A DNA stretch of 46,675 nt from Bacillota bacterium (GTDB lineage Bacteria > Bacillota_C > Negativicutes > CTSoil-072): assembly GCA_017861495.1 (NCBI GenBank), contig JAGFXW010000003.1, positions 1 through 46,675 of the forward strand, in the 5' to 3' direction. Positions 9,412-17,097 of this stretch are shown here, in pieces. A program made the translations under genes and the position numbers. The notes under the pieces were generated by a model. It saw only the letters and a list, made by a program, of their open reading frames with translations, made no database searches and was not told the origin of the DNA. Position 1 is the stretch's first letter; each line of letters begins with the position of its first letter.

Positions 9412-10797
9412 CTACACTTTCTCCGCAGCGCCGCTGCCGATCAGATAGTTCACGATCTCTTCCATTTTCATCCCGCGGGAGCCTTTCACCAGTATCGTAT
9501 CCCCCGACTCCAACAACTTGTTCAATTCATGCTTCACCGCAACATGATCCTCGCATGCGACCGTGCCGGCAATTCCGCCGTCTTTGGCCGCGGCGGCGAT
9601 ATGCCGTGCCAATTCCCCTACTGTAATAACCACGGCGATTTTTTCCCGGGCCAGTTTTTCACCAATTTGCCGATGCGCGTCAACAGCAATGGCGCCCAAT
9701 TCCAGCATATCGCCCAGCACCGCAACGCGGCGGCCGGCCGCTACGCCAACCAATGTATCAACGGCTGCAGCCATCGAAGCGGGACTGGCATTATACGTAT
9801 CATTCAATATGGTGTAGTCAGCTGTGGTGATCGTATGCAAACGCATCGCATCCGGTACAAAAGCACGGATGCCGCTTTGAATTTCTTGCGGCGTAAGGCC
9901 CATCGCCAGTCCAACGGCAATGGCGGCCAACGCATTATAAATATTGTGACGGCCAATTGCCGGAAGACCAACCGCAAAAACATCCTGCCGGGCATGGCAA
10001 ACAAAATTCGTCTCCTGTTGCCCGGTCTGGATCTGGTCCGCCCAAACATCCGCGTTCGCCGACAACCCATACGTTAGCACGCGGCAAGAAGCCTGTTCCT
10101 TCATTCCAAGCACATAGGGATTGTCCGCATTTAAAACAACCAGGCCGTCGGCCGGGATTGCTTCTACCAATTCCGACTTGGCTCTTGCTATATTCTCGAT
10201 CGATCCCAGCAATTCCATATGGGTTTCACTTACATTGGTAATAATACCGACTGTGGGTTCTGCCACCGTACACAAAGCATTGATCTGGCCCAATCCGCGC
10301 ATGCCCATTTCCACAACCGCAGCTTGATGCCCATCAGTCAGCGACAACAAAGTTTTGGGCAGGCCGATCTCATTATTGTAGTTGGCCTCTGTTTTTAAAA
10401 CATGCCAACGGCTCGACAACACCGAAGCGGTTAACTCTTTCGTCGTGGTCTTGCCATTGGAGCCGGTGATTGCGACCACTGGAATAGTATACCGCCGTCG
10501 GTGGAATTTGGCCAGCCCCTGAAAAGCCTGCAACGTATCCGCCACCGAAAAAACCGTGATTCCCGCCGGCAAATCAGCGTCAGCCCTGCTGATCAACAAT
10601 GCAGCCGCGCCTGCCGCCGCCGCTTGCTGCAAAAAACGGTGGCCGTCAAACCGGTCACCCGATAAAGCGATGAACAAATCCCCCGGCCGCAGCGTCCTGG
10701 TATCTGTAGAAACACCGAAGAACGAAGTTTGAATAGCCGGCCCGGCCAATACCGCGTTCGTTGCCATAAGTACGTCCTGCAAGGTAAATGCCGCCAT
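9412..10797 (-). CDS. murF: UDP-MurNAc-tripeptide--D-alanyl-D-alanine ligase
   Basis: MurF adds the D-Ala-D-Ala dipeptide made by Ddl. Motifs include SGDRFDGHRF in the N-domain, the ATP loop AITGSNGKTTTKE, NDTYNASPASM and the C-terminal VKGSRGMKMEEIV. The ATG at 10797 overlaps the murE stop by one base (TGATG) and lies 7 nt after AGGAGG; the GTG immediately before it is an unlikely alternative. The coupling with murE is standard for the cluster. It is 461 residues long. Confidence 0.97.
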   Translation of the reverse strand: MAAFTLQDVLMATNAVLAGPAIQTSFFGVSTDTRTLRPGDLFIALSGDRFDGHRFLQQAAAAGAAALLISRADADLPAGITVFSVADTLQAFQGLAKFHRRRYTIPVVAITGSNGKTTTKELTASVLSSRWHVLKTEANYNNEIGLPKTLLSLTDGHQAAVVEMGMRGLGQINALCTVAEPTVGIITNVSETHMELLGSIENIARAKSELVEAIPADGLVVLNADNPYVLGMKEQASCRVLTYGLSANADVWADQIQTGQQETNFVCHARQDVFAVGLPAIGRHNIYNALAAIAVGLAMGLTPQEIQSGIRAFVPDAMRLHTITTADYTILNDTYNASPASMAAAVDTLVGVAAGRRVAVLGDMLELGAIAVDAHRQIGEKLAREKIAVVITVGELARHIAAAAKDGGIAGTVACEDHVAVKHELNKLLESGDTILVKGSRGMKMEEIVNYLIGSGAAEKV

Positions 10798-12290
10798 CAC
10801 ATCACCTCCTGGGCAAGCTGGCGGGCTACTTCCCGGTCATCAAAGTGGATCGTTTCCGTACCCAGTATTTGATACGTCTCGTGTCCCTTGCCGGCAATAA
10901 TCACAATATCTTGTTTCCCGGCAATCTCCATTGCCCGTTTGATCGCCGTTCTGCGGTCCAGGATAATCTCATAATTGCGGTCTGTTTCGTCTCCCTGCCG
11001 CATTCCTGCTTCAATTTCCCGTAAAATCGCTGCCGGATCTTCTGTTCTGGGATTGTCAGAGGTAGCAATGGCCACATCGGCATACTGGACCGCCAGTTGC
11101 CCCATAATCGGCCGTTTCGTCCGGTCGCGGTCGCCGCCGCAGCCAAACACAACAATAATGCGCCCCTGAGCAAACTCGCGCGCGGTTTTTAGAATATTTT
11201 CCAACCCATCCGGAGTATGCGCATAATCAACAATAATGCTGAACGGCAGATTCGTACGCACCAGTTCAAACCGTCCAGGCACGCTTTCAAATTCCTCCAA
11301 AGCCGTTTTTATTACCGGCCAGGCAACGTTTTCCGCAACGGCGGCGCCAACGGCTGCCAGGACATTATAGACATTAAAAATCCCGGTAATTTTCAGGTCC
11401 AGCGGTATGCGGCCGAACTGCCCTTCAATCACGAAGGACACTCCGTTCGCATGAACATCAATATCGACAGCGCGCAGGGAAACATCTTCCTGCAACCCGT
11501 AGGATACCACAGGACATGACGAATTGGCCCGCATGGTATCTCCGGCTTTGTCATCCATGTTAATCACTGCCGTCTTGCCGGCCTTAACCGAACCGTCCGC
11601 ACCCAAACTACGAAACAACCCGGCTTTGGCATCCATATAATTTTCAAAGGTTTCATGAAAATCCAAATGATCACGGGTCATATTGGTAAATACACCAACA
11701 TCAAACTCACAACCGGCAATGCGATTCAACGCAACCGCATGCGACGAAACTTCCATGACCGCATAGTCCATACCAGCTTCCGCCATTTTGGCCAAAAGCG
11801 CCTGTAAATCAATCACATCCGGTGTTGTATTTTTCATAGGCAGCACCTGGCTGCCTATAAGCGCATGGATGGTTCCAATCAAGCCGACGTTAAAACCGGC
11901 TTTGCTTAAAATGCTCCGAATGATGTGCGTGGTGGTTGTTTTGCCGTTCGTACCGGTCACGCCGATCAAGCGCATTTTTTTCGCCGGATAATCGAAGAAC
12001 GCAGGCGTGACGATCTGCATCGCGCTACGGGTATCCGGCACGGTAATCACGGTAAGTCCAGCAACCATATCGTCCAACTTTTTCTCAACCAGCACGGCTG
12101 CCGCGCCCCGTTCACGAGCCTGTGCGATAAACTGGTGGCCATCAACTTTCGCCCCGGTAAGACACACAAATAATGTACCCGGTACAACTTGTCGCGAATC
12201 ATGCGCTATGGACGTAATATTGATTGCCGTGTCACCGCTCACCACAGCCTCCGGCAATAAAGCAGTCAATTCTTGCAGTTTTTTCATCAT
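10797..12290 (-). CDS. murE: UDP-MurNAc-L-Ala-D-Glu--meso-diaminopimelate ligase
   Basis: MurE adds the third residue of the stem peptide. The DNPRTEDP motif near residue 395 is the signature of meso-diaminopimelate-adding enzymes (lysine enzymes differ here), so the wall is A1-gamma type. The ATP loop GVTGTNGKTTTTH and the GDRD(R)TKR block are intact. An ORF extends upstream to 12326, but GGAGGTGA four bases before the ATGATG pair places the start at 12290 (or 12287), giving 498 residues. Upstream, 230 bp without a gene separate it from ftsL. Confidence 0.97.
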   Translation of the reverse strand: MMKKLQELTALLPEAVVSGDTAINITSIAHDSRQVVPGTLFVCLTGAKVDGHQFIAQARERGAAAVLVEKKLDDMVAGLTVITVPDTRSAMQIVTPAFFDYPAKKMRLIGVTGTNGKTTTTHIIRSILSKAGFNVGLIGTIHALIGSQVLPMKNTTPDVIDLQALLAKMAEAGMDYAVMEVSSHAVALNRIAGCEFDVGVFTNMTRDHLDFHETFENYMDAKAGLFRSLGADGSVKAGKTAVINMDDKAGDTMRANSSCPVVSYGLQEDVSLRAVDIDVHANGVSFVIEGQFGRIPLDLKITGIFNVYNVLAAVGAAVAENVAWPVIKTALEEFESVPGRFELVRTNLPFSIIVDYAHTPDGLENILKTAREFAQGRIIVVFGCGGDRDRTKRPIMGQLAVQYADVAIATSDNPRTEDPAAILREIEAGMRQGDETDRNYEIILDRRTAIKRAMEIAGKQDIVIIAGKGHETYQILGTETIHFDDREVARQLAQEVM

Positions 12291-12388
12291 GCGGTCACCT
12301 CCACAATTTGTATGGCATATTTTCAACGATTAATCTTGTTTTCTATAATGGCAGTGAAAGTTATGATCCTGATATTCATTCCCTCTCT

Positions 12389-12417
12389 ATTTTTACACTC
12401 CGGCAATCTTTTTGCAA
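12389..12417 (-). promoter_or_regulatory. Possible promoter for murE and downstream genes
   Basis: On the minus strand TTGCAA (12417-12412) is followed after 16 bp by TAAAAA (12395-12390), each matching four of six sigma-70/sigma-A consensus bases. It lies between the ftsL hairpin terminator and murE, where a new transcription start would be needed if that terminator works. Weak matches, so only a suggestion. Confidence 0.25.
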
Positions 12418-12473
12418 CTCTTTCCCCCAAAAAGCCGATGGTTTTCCAGAACACATTCTTCACAAAAGGCAAA

Positions 12474-12494
12474 CAGCAGCCATTTCGGCTGCTG
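12474..12494 (-). terminator. Terminator-like hairpin after ftsL
   Basis: A perfect 8-bp GC-rich stem (CAGCAGCC at 12474-12481, GGCTGCTG at 12487-12494) with a 5-nt loop is followed on the minus strand by TTTGCCTTTTG. It starts 26 bp after the ftsL stop codon. In most relatives the division transpeptidase gene would follow ftsL without a break, so a terminator here is notable. Confidence 0.6.
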
Positions 12495-12520
12495 AGAGTG
12501 TTGGAAATCGATATCGTTCC

Positions 12521-12973
12521 TTACTGTATTCCGTTCGTTGTTTCCGCCTTATTCAAAGCATAGGTTCCTGATCCGGTGCTTTGCTGTTGAGCGGTCGCCG
12601 TACCACTAACCTTTTTCGTTCCGACGCCGGAAGCATGATAAATCGTTTGCGGCGCAACCATTCCCAGATCTTTCGTGGCGATGGCCTGAATGCGCTGCGG
12701 CGACTTCATTCGTGCAATATCCAGCTGCAAAAATTCATTTTCTTTCTCCATTTTAACAACATCGCTTTTTAGTTTTACAACTTCGTATCCATTTTTTACA
12801 ATCAATGAACTTTGGAAAGTAAGGATCATTGCCATTACTGCGAATAAAAGGATGAGTGCAAAAAATCGGGTCCGCAACTGACGGGATGGTCGTACTTCCT
12901 GCGCCTGGGCAGAAACTTCCGGAGCTTTTTCTTCCACTTGAAAATCCCACTCTTGTTTTCTCCTTGCTAACAT
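12521..12973 (-). CDS. ftsL: Cell division protein FtsL
   Basis: FtsL is a short bitopic divisome protein. The sequence shows a cytoplasmic N-terminus of about 35 residues, one transmembrane helix (about 37-57), then a leucine-zipper-like coiled coil (about 65-90) ending in the FtsL-typical IATKDLGMVAP. The last 40 residues are low-complexity (S, T, G, A) and longer than usual for the family. It follows rsmH as in most bacteria. No ftsI/pbpB gene follows it, and a hairpin terminator comes just after the stop. Confidence 0.9.
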   Translation of the reverse strand: MLARRKQEWDFQVEEKAPEVSAQAQEVRPSRQLRTRFFALILLFAVMAMILTFQSSLIVKNGYEVVKLKSDVVKMEKENEFLQLDIARMKSPQRIQAIATKDLGMVAPQTIYHASGVGTKKVSGTATAQQQSTGSGTYALNKAETTNGIQ

Positions 12974-13031
12974 TCCCTCTGTGCCCCCCTTTTATTATTT
13001 GTCTGCAATCCCATCTGACCTAAACGTCTAT

Positions 13032-13967
13032 TCATAATTTTTCTGCAACCCGGAGCCGCGCGCTGCGTGACCGGGGATTGGTTTCGATTTCTTCCGTCGT
13101 CGGCGCAACCGCTTTGCCAACAATTCTCACTTCAGGCCGGTGCTGACACTGGCATACCGGTAAATGAGGGGGACAAATGCAACCCTGTGCCAAGGCTCTC
13201 AATGTCTGTTTTGCAATTCGGTCCTCCAGGGAATGAAAAGTAATAATACAAATCCGCCCGCCGGGCTTTAGCCGGTTCACTGCGGCAAGAAACGTTTTTT
13301 CGAGGATTTCCAGTTCATGGTTCACTTCAATCCGGATCGCCTGAAACGTTCGTTTTGCCGGGTGCGGCCCTTCACGCCGCGCTTTTGCCGGAATAGCGGC
13401 TTTGATAATATCCACCAATTCACCGGTTGTTTCTACCGGTTTTTCTTTCCGCTTCGCCACAATAAACTGGGCAATCCGTTTTGCCCACCGTTCTTCGCCG
13501 TAACGAAAAATAACAGTGGCCAATTGTTCTTCTGTATATTGGTTCACCACCTGATAGGCGGATAAAGCAGCGTTCGGATCCATCCTCATATCGAGAGGAG
13601 CATCCTGCATATAGGAAAAGCCGCGTTCCGGACGGTCAAGCTGATAAGACGATACACCCAAATCAAACAAGATCCCATCCACCGCTTCAATCCCAAGCCG
13701 GTCAAGAACATCAGGCAAATATTGAAAATTAGACCGAACAATATCAATCTGGCAAGGAAAACCGGACAACCGTTCCCGCGCAGCCTGAATTGCATCCGGA
13801 TCCTGATCAATGCCGATCAATCTTCCCTGCGGCTCCAGTTGCGCTGCAATCCCTGAAGAATGCCCCGCACCGCCGAGAGTGCAATCGACGTAAACTCCGC
13901 TGCGGTCAGTCACCAACGCCGCCAAACTTTCCTCAAACAATACACTTACGTGTGAAAACTCTCCCAA
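13032..13967 (-). CDS. rsmH: 16S rRNA (cytosine1402-N4)-methyltransferase
   Basis: RsmH (MraW) methylates the N4 of C1402 in 16S rRNA at the ribosomal P site. Motifs are the SAM loop [11 protein letters not shown] (about 27-37), [14 protein letters not shown], the family insert [15 protein letters not shown] and FHSLEDRI. It is 311 residues long. The start appears to be TTG at 13967, 7 nt after GAGGTGAT; no ATG fits upstream of the conserved HVSVL(F)EE segment. It lies 14 bp after mraZ. Confidence 0.97.
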   Translation of the reverse strand: MGEFSHVSVLFEESLAALVTDRSGVYVDCTLGGAGHSSGIAAQLEPQGRLIGIDQDPDAIQAARERLSGFPCQIDIVRSNFQYLPDVLDRLGIEAVDGILFDLGVSSYQLDRPERGFSYMQDAPLDMRMDPNAALSAYQVVNQYTEEQLATVIFRYGEERWAKRIAQFIVAKRKEKPVETTGELVDIIKAAIPAKARREGPHPAKRTFQAIRIEVNHELEILEKTFLAAVNRLKPGGRICIITFHSLEDRIAKQTLRALAQGCICPPHLPVCQCQHRPEVRIVGKAVAPTTEEIETNPRSRSARLRVAEKL

Positions 13968-13981
13968 GGAAGATCACCTCG

Positions 13982-14407
13982 TTATATTCCCAAATCAACC
14001 AAATTTTCAGCGATCTGCGTTACGGTCGGACCCACCTCGTCATTATAATCAAGCCAAAGCTGCCTGTCCCAAATTTCAATTCGATTGGAAACACCAACGA
14101 CAGTAATGTCTTTTCCCAATCCGGCATATTCACGCAAATTAGTAGGCAGGAGCACCCGACCCTGCTTATCAAACTCCAACTCAGCCGCTCCGGAGAAAAA
14201 AAACCGGACAAAAGCACGGGCTTCCGGTTTTGCCAACGGCAATTTTTTCAGTTTTTCCTCCAGAACAGACCATTCTTCCTGCGGATAAATAAACAAACAC
14301 CGGTCAAGCCCTTTGGTAGCAACAAACAGTTCGCCAAGCAGTTCGCGGAACTTTGCCGGTAAAATAATACGTCCTTTACTATCAACATTATGTTGATATT
14401 CACCCAT
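13982..14407 (-). CDS. mraZ: Transcriptional regulator MraZ
   Basis: MraZ is a ring-forming AbrB-like DNA-binding protein that controls the dcw operon. Two tandem MraZ half-domains are visible: DSKGRIILPAKFRE (about 9-22) and the second DKQGRVLLPTNLREYA (about 85-100). The reading frame extends upstream to 14440, but MGEYQHNVDSKGR at 14407 is the conserved N-terminus (141 residues) and the upstream extension coincides with the operator repeats, so 14407 is chosen. It is the first gene of the cluster and is probably self-regulated. Confidence 0.95.
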   Translation of the reverse strand: MGEYQHNVDSKGRIILPAKFRELLGELFVATKGLDRCLFIYPQEEWSVLEEKLKKLPLAKPEARAFVRFFFSGAAELEFDKQGRVLLPTNLREYAGLGKDITVVGVSNRIEIWDRQLWLDYNDEVGPTVTQIAENLVDLGI

Positions 14408-14433
14408 AAACAAAGTCCATTCACCGCCTTCCA

Positions 14434-14463
14434 GAACCACTTTACACCACTTTACACCACTAA
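14434..14463 (-). promoter_or_regulatory. MraZ operator: three 10-bp direct repeats
   Basis: On the minus strand three consecutive 10-mers read TTAGTGGTGT, AAAGTGGTGT and AAAGTGGTTC. They match the AAAGTG-based, roughly helical-turn repeats known as MraZ boxes in other bacteria. They end 26 bp before the mraZ ATG and come soon after the terminator of the previous gene, so they should overlap or flank the dcw promoter. A TTGCAC (minus strand, about 14483-14478) is a possible -35, but no good -10 is evident. Confidence 0.85.
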
Positions 14464-14487
14464 GGATAGATTTTCGTGCAAAATAAA

Positions 14488-14516
14488 AAAAATCCTCCCA
14501 AAAATGAAGGATTTTT
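14488..14516 (-). terminator. Rho-independent terminator of the deacetylase gene
   Basis: A 9-bp stem AAAAATCCT/AGGATTTTT (14488-14496 and 14508-14516) is followed on the minus strand by a long T-rich tract. It begins 10 bp after the deacetylase stop and separates that gene from the mraZ promoter region. Confidence 0.85.
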
Positions 14517-14525
14517 AAAAAAATT

Positions 14526-15347
14526 TTAATTTTTAATTAATCCCAGCCGTTCCAGTAAAGACGCGCCCCTCAGCCGGAATAGAAAACTGCGGAACGTATT
14601 ATCACTCTGAAAAATCGGGATACGTTCCAATGCATACGGATCACTATCCGGCCCCGCCTGGCCATATCGCACCGTAAAAGCCGCCCGGTAGCCAGTCTGG
14701 CGAACCGCCTGTTCAATCTGCAAGTTATACGCACCGGTCGGATACGCAAAATAGCGTGGTTTTTGTCCCAACTGCCGTTCCATTTCTTCCCGGGATTCTG
14801 TCAATTCCGCTTCCAGTTGCGCGCTGTCGATCTTGGACAACGCAACATGGTTCACCGTATGCGAGCCAAACACAAACCCCGCCCGCTGCATTTCCCGCAC
14901 CTGTTCCCAATTCATGAACCGCTGGTCCTGGCCGATTTTTCCCGTTACCAAAAAGATAGTGCCGGTAAAACCATACTTTTTCATGCTGGGGAAGGCATTG
15001 GCATAATTATCGAGATAGCCGTCGTCAAACGTAATCATGACCGGATTTTCCGGCAATGGATTGCCATACTTAAGGTAAGCCATGAGTTGGTCCGGTGTAA
15101 TCGTGTGATACCCGTTGTCATGCAAATAGGCCATCTGCTGCTCAAAATTTTCCGGCAGCACAGACAACGCATGATGAAGCGTATCCACCTTGTGATAATT
15201 TAATATCGGTACATCGACCACGTTAATTGGTTTTTCCTGATCTCGTCCGGCCACAACCGCTTTTGTGCCGGTAACAGTGGACGCAATGAAGACCAGCATC
15301 ATAATAACAGCTATTACGGTATAAGCTTGTCGTTTCCTTGATTTCAT
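14526..15347 (-). CDS. Membrane-anchored polysaccharide deacetylase (CE4)
   Basis: This is a NodB-fold (carbohydrate esterase 4) protein with an N-terminal signal anchor (about 9-27), probably acting outside the cytoplasmic membrane on peptidoglycan or another N-acetylated glycan. Motif 1 TFDDGYLDNY carries the catalytic and metal aspartates, motif 2 SHTVNH supplies the two metal histidines, and motif 3 is YFAYPTGAYN. The early YHKV motif is characteristic of the family branch that also includes the paralogue at 34443. The substrate is unknown. It ends in a clear terminator just before the dcw cluster. Confidence 0.88.
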   Translation of the reverse strand: MKSRKRQAYTVIAVIMMLVFIASTVTGTKAVVAGRDQEKPINVVDVPILNYHKVDTLHHALSVLPENFEQQMAYLHDNGYHTITPDQLMAYLKYGNPLPENPVMITFDDGYLDNYANAFPSMKKYGFTGTIFLVTGKIGQDQRFMNWEQVREMQRAGFVFGSHTVNHVALSKIDSAQLEAELTESREEMERQLGQKPRYFAYPTGAYNLQIEQAVRQTGYRAAFTVRYGQAGPDSDPYALERIPIFQSDNTFRSFLFRLRGASLLERLGLIKN

Positions 15348-15360
15348 ACCATCATCCCTC

Positions 15361-15825
15361 TTACTTACATACGGAAACCAGACAACCGCCGGTTATCTCC
15401 TGCAACCGGTCCGGAGAAACCGGCAATGCAGAATTCGCCGTTCCAGCCGCTGCGTACACAATACCATAATCGTACAAACTTTGGTCCAGATAAATCGGCA
15501 GGTCTTTCGTCAAGCCCAACGGGGAAACCCCGCCCGGCGGAAACCCTGTCAGTTCGGTAACCAGTTCCGCATTGGCAAACTTCACTTTTTTCACGCCCAA
15601 TGTTTTGGCCAACTGCCTCGCATCAACCTTCTTATCACCGCAAGTAACGATAATCACCGGTTTCAGGTCTGCCATAAACACCAATGTTTTGGCAATCTGC
15701 CCCGGCGTCACACCCAGCGTCTGCGCGGCCATTTCCGCTGTATGGGTGCTGCTGTCAAACAAAATCACTTTTAAATCAGGATAATTGCTGATAAAATTTT
15801 CTACCCGCGCCAATGCCGGTGTCAT
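15361..15825 (-). CDS. ybaK: YbaK/EbsC-type aminoacyl-tRNA deacylase
   Basis: The protein belongs to the YbaK/ProX family of trans-editing enzymes that hydrolyse mischarged tRNAs, classically Cys-tRNA(Pro). The conserved lysine lies in GQIAKTLVF (about residue 46), and the GGVSPLG and YAAAGTANSAL motifs match the family. Its 154 residues are standard. The ATG overlaps the end of the lgt-like gene by 4 bp (15822-15825), so both are probably one operon. Exact amino-acid specificity cannot be read from sequence. Confidence 0.85.
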   Translation of the reverse strand: MTPALARVENFISNYPDLKVILFDSSTHTAEMAAQTLGVTPGQIAKTLVFMADLKPVIIVTCGDKKVDARQLAKTLGVKKVKFANAELVTELTGFPPGGVSPLGLTKDLPIYLDQSLYDYGIVYAAAGTANSALPVSPDRLQEITGGCLVSVCK

Positions 15826-16631
15826 AGTTTAACCCACCTTTCCGGCCTGCTGAAAAACGCGGCCGGTTTGAAATGCAGCCACAAAAACCAAAGGAACGCG
15901 CCACAGCCAATGACTATGCTGAACAATTTTGTAACCGGCAGTCCGGCGGCGTAATCGACATCGAGGCGCAAGCCTTCGAAGATAAACCTTCCCAAGGAAA
16001 AAAACGTCAAATACAATAGAAAGATACTGCCCTGTTGCAACCGCCGGTAACGGATCTGCAGGATCACCGCTGCGACCAGCAGCACAAAAAGCAACCCGCT
16101 CCAACCGGAAGAATACAAACAAACCGGTTCGAAGAAATCAAACTCCTGATAGATTTCCGGCCGATGGGCAAAATCAATATACAAACCATGTGAGCTGTTG
16201 GTGGGCAGACCAAACCCTTCTTCGTTCATAATCCTTCCCCACAGCCCAATTGCATGGCCAATCGCCAGTCCGGGAGCAACGATATCCAGCCAGTGCCCAA
16301 ATGGCAGCCGGTTTCGTTTTGCGTAGAGATAGAGAAATAGCACCAGTCCTACCAGCGCCCCATCAAGAATAAAGCCTCCGCTTGCCAAAGACCGGATTTT
16401 TTCCGGTTCCGCCGCATAAGACTGCCAATGTAAAACCAAATAATACAGCCGGGCGAAAACAAACCCGGTTGGAATGCCATATAAAAACAAATCGAGAACA
16501 ACCCGAATGTCTTCCCGCCACAACCGGGCCTGCCATATAGTAACAAGCAGAGCCGCCAAAATAGCGAACGACAACATCATTCCGTACCAATAAAAAGTTG
16601 TAGATCCGACACAAAACGCAATTTTTTCCAT
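15822..16631 (-). CDS. Lgt-like prolipoprotein diacylglyceryl transferase homologue with degenerate motifs
   Basis: The protein has about seven hydrophobic segments and the overall Lgt pattern. Retained are GGFILDGALVG (equivalent to the GGxxFHGGxxG block), GRIMNEEGFGLPT (equivalent to GRxGNFxNxExxG) and SLGRFIFEGLR with the late essential arginine. Two departures stand out: aspartate at residue 90 where Lgt has its essential histidine, and loss of about three residues (GNF) in the signature. It may be a divergent paralogue rather than the housekeeping enzyme. It overlaps ybaK by 4 bp. The ATG follows AGAGGTTGAT. Confidence 0.72.
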   Translation of the reverse strand: MEKIAFCVGSTTFYWYGMMLSFAILAALLVTIWQARLWREDIRVVLDLFLYGIPTGFVFARLYYLVLHWQSYAAEPEKIRSLASGGFILDGALVGLVLFLYLYAKRNRLPFGHWLDIVAPGLAIGHAIGLWGRIMNEEGFGLPTNSSHGLYIDFAHRPEIYQEFDFFEPVCLYSSGWSGLLFVLLVAAVILQIRYRRLQQGSIFLLYLTFFSLGRFIFEGLRLDVDYAAGLPVTKLFSIVIGCGAFLWFLWLHFKPAAFFSRPERWVKL

Positions 16632-16658
16632 TACTGATAATCAACCTCTGTAAAAATA

Positions 16659-16671
16659 TATTGCTGCAATA
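16659..16671. promoter_or_regulatory. 13-bp palindrome upstream of the lgt-like gene
   Basis: TATTGCTGCAATA is a perfect 6+1+6 palindrome 28 bp upstream of the lgt-like ATG, in the promoter region shared with the divergent DUF1858 gene. It could be an operator; no regulator is identified. Confidence 0.3.
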
Positions 16672-16741
16672 GTATCATTCTACCGCGTTTCATAACAGTT
16701 TTCCAGTAAAAATATGGGTTGTTAAAAATAATCTGTAAATA

Positions 16742-16770
16742 TAGTCAAAATAGCTGTTTTGTGGTATACT
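16742..16770 (+). promoter_or_regulatory. Promoter of the DUF1858 gene
   Basis: TAGTCA (16742-16747) and TATACT (16765-16770) are separated by exactly 17 bp, and the -10 is preceded by TGG, an extended -10. The start codon at 16813 is 43 bp downstream. Confidence 0.6.
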
Positions 16771-16812
16771 GTCTTTGATTTTCACAGTTCGTACAATAAG
16801 GAGGTTAGAAGT

Positions 16813-17016
16813 ATGACAATCATCACCAAAGATATGAGCATCATTGAAGTTGCCCAAAAATATCCGCAAACTATTGAAGTTTTTGCTTCGTACGGCATGG
16901 GCTGCCTCGGCTGCGTCGCCGCCCGGTTTGAAAATATCGAACAAGGAGCCAACGGGCACGGCATTGACGCAGATGCGCTTGTTGCCGACCTCAACAAAGC
17001 AGTTCAAAAAGCCTAA
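16813..17016 (+). CDS. DUF1858 redox-disulfide protein
   Basis: This 67-residue protein has the DUF1858 fold (helical, SCO-like) with GMGCLGCVAA near residues 28-37. The CxxC pair defines the group named hybrid-cluster-protein-associated redox disulfide proteins; function is not established. The ATG at 16813 follows AAGGAGG (16798-16804), so the longer frame from 16759 is rejected. It has its own promoter and terminator and is convergent with a thioredoxin gene, a possible redox partner. Confidence 0.85.
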   Translation: MTIITKDMSIIEVAQKYPQTIEVFASYGMGCLGCVAARFENIEQGANGHGIDADALVADLNKAVQKA

Positions 17017-17041
17017 TCGCGTACCAAAAAGAGAAACTAAA

Positions 17042-17085
17042 CAGCACGCAGGTGGTGGTAACTTCACCCGCGTGCTGTTTTTTTT
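17042..17085 (+). terminator. Rho-independent terminator of the DUF1858 gene
   Basis: The stem CAGCACGC/GCGTGCTG (17042-17049, 17070-17077) is extended inside by a GGT/ACC pairing and followed by eight T residues. It may also stop transcription of the convergent thioredoxin gene, although the T-run on that side is interrupted. Confidence 0.9.
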
Positions 17086-17097
17086 ACTTCCCAAAAA

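Noticed and set aside
12327..12470. Remnant of a penicillin-binding protein gene between ftsL and murE
   Set aside because: A 46-codon minus-strand frame exists there, but no PBP dimerisation or SxxK-type motif is visible, so no homology can be claimed.
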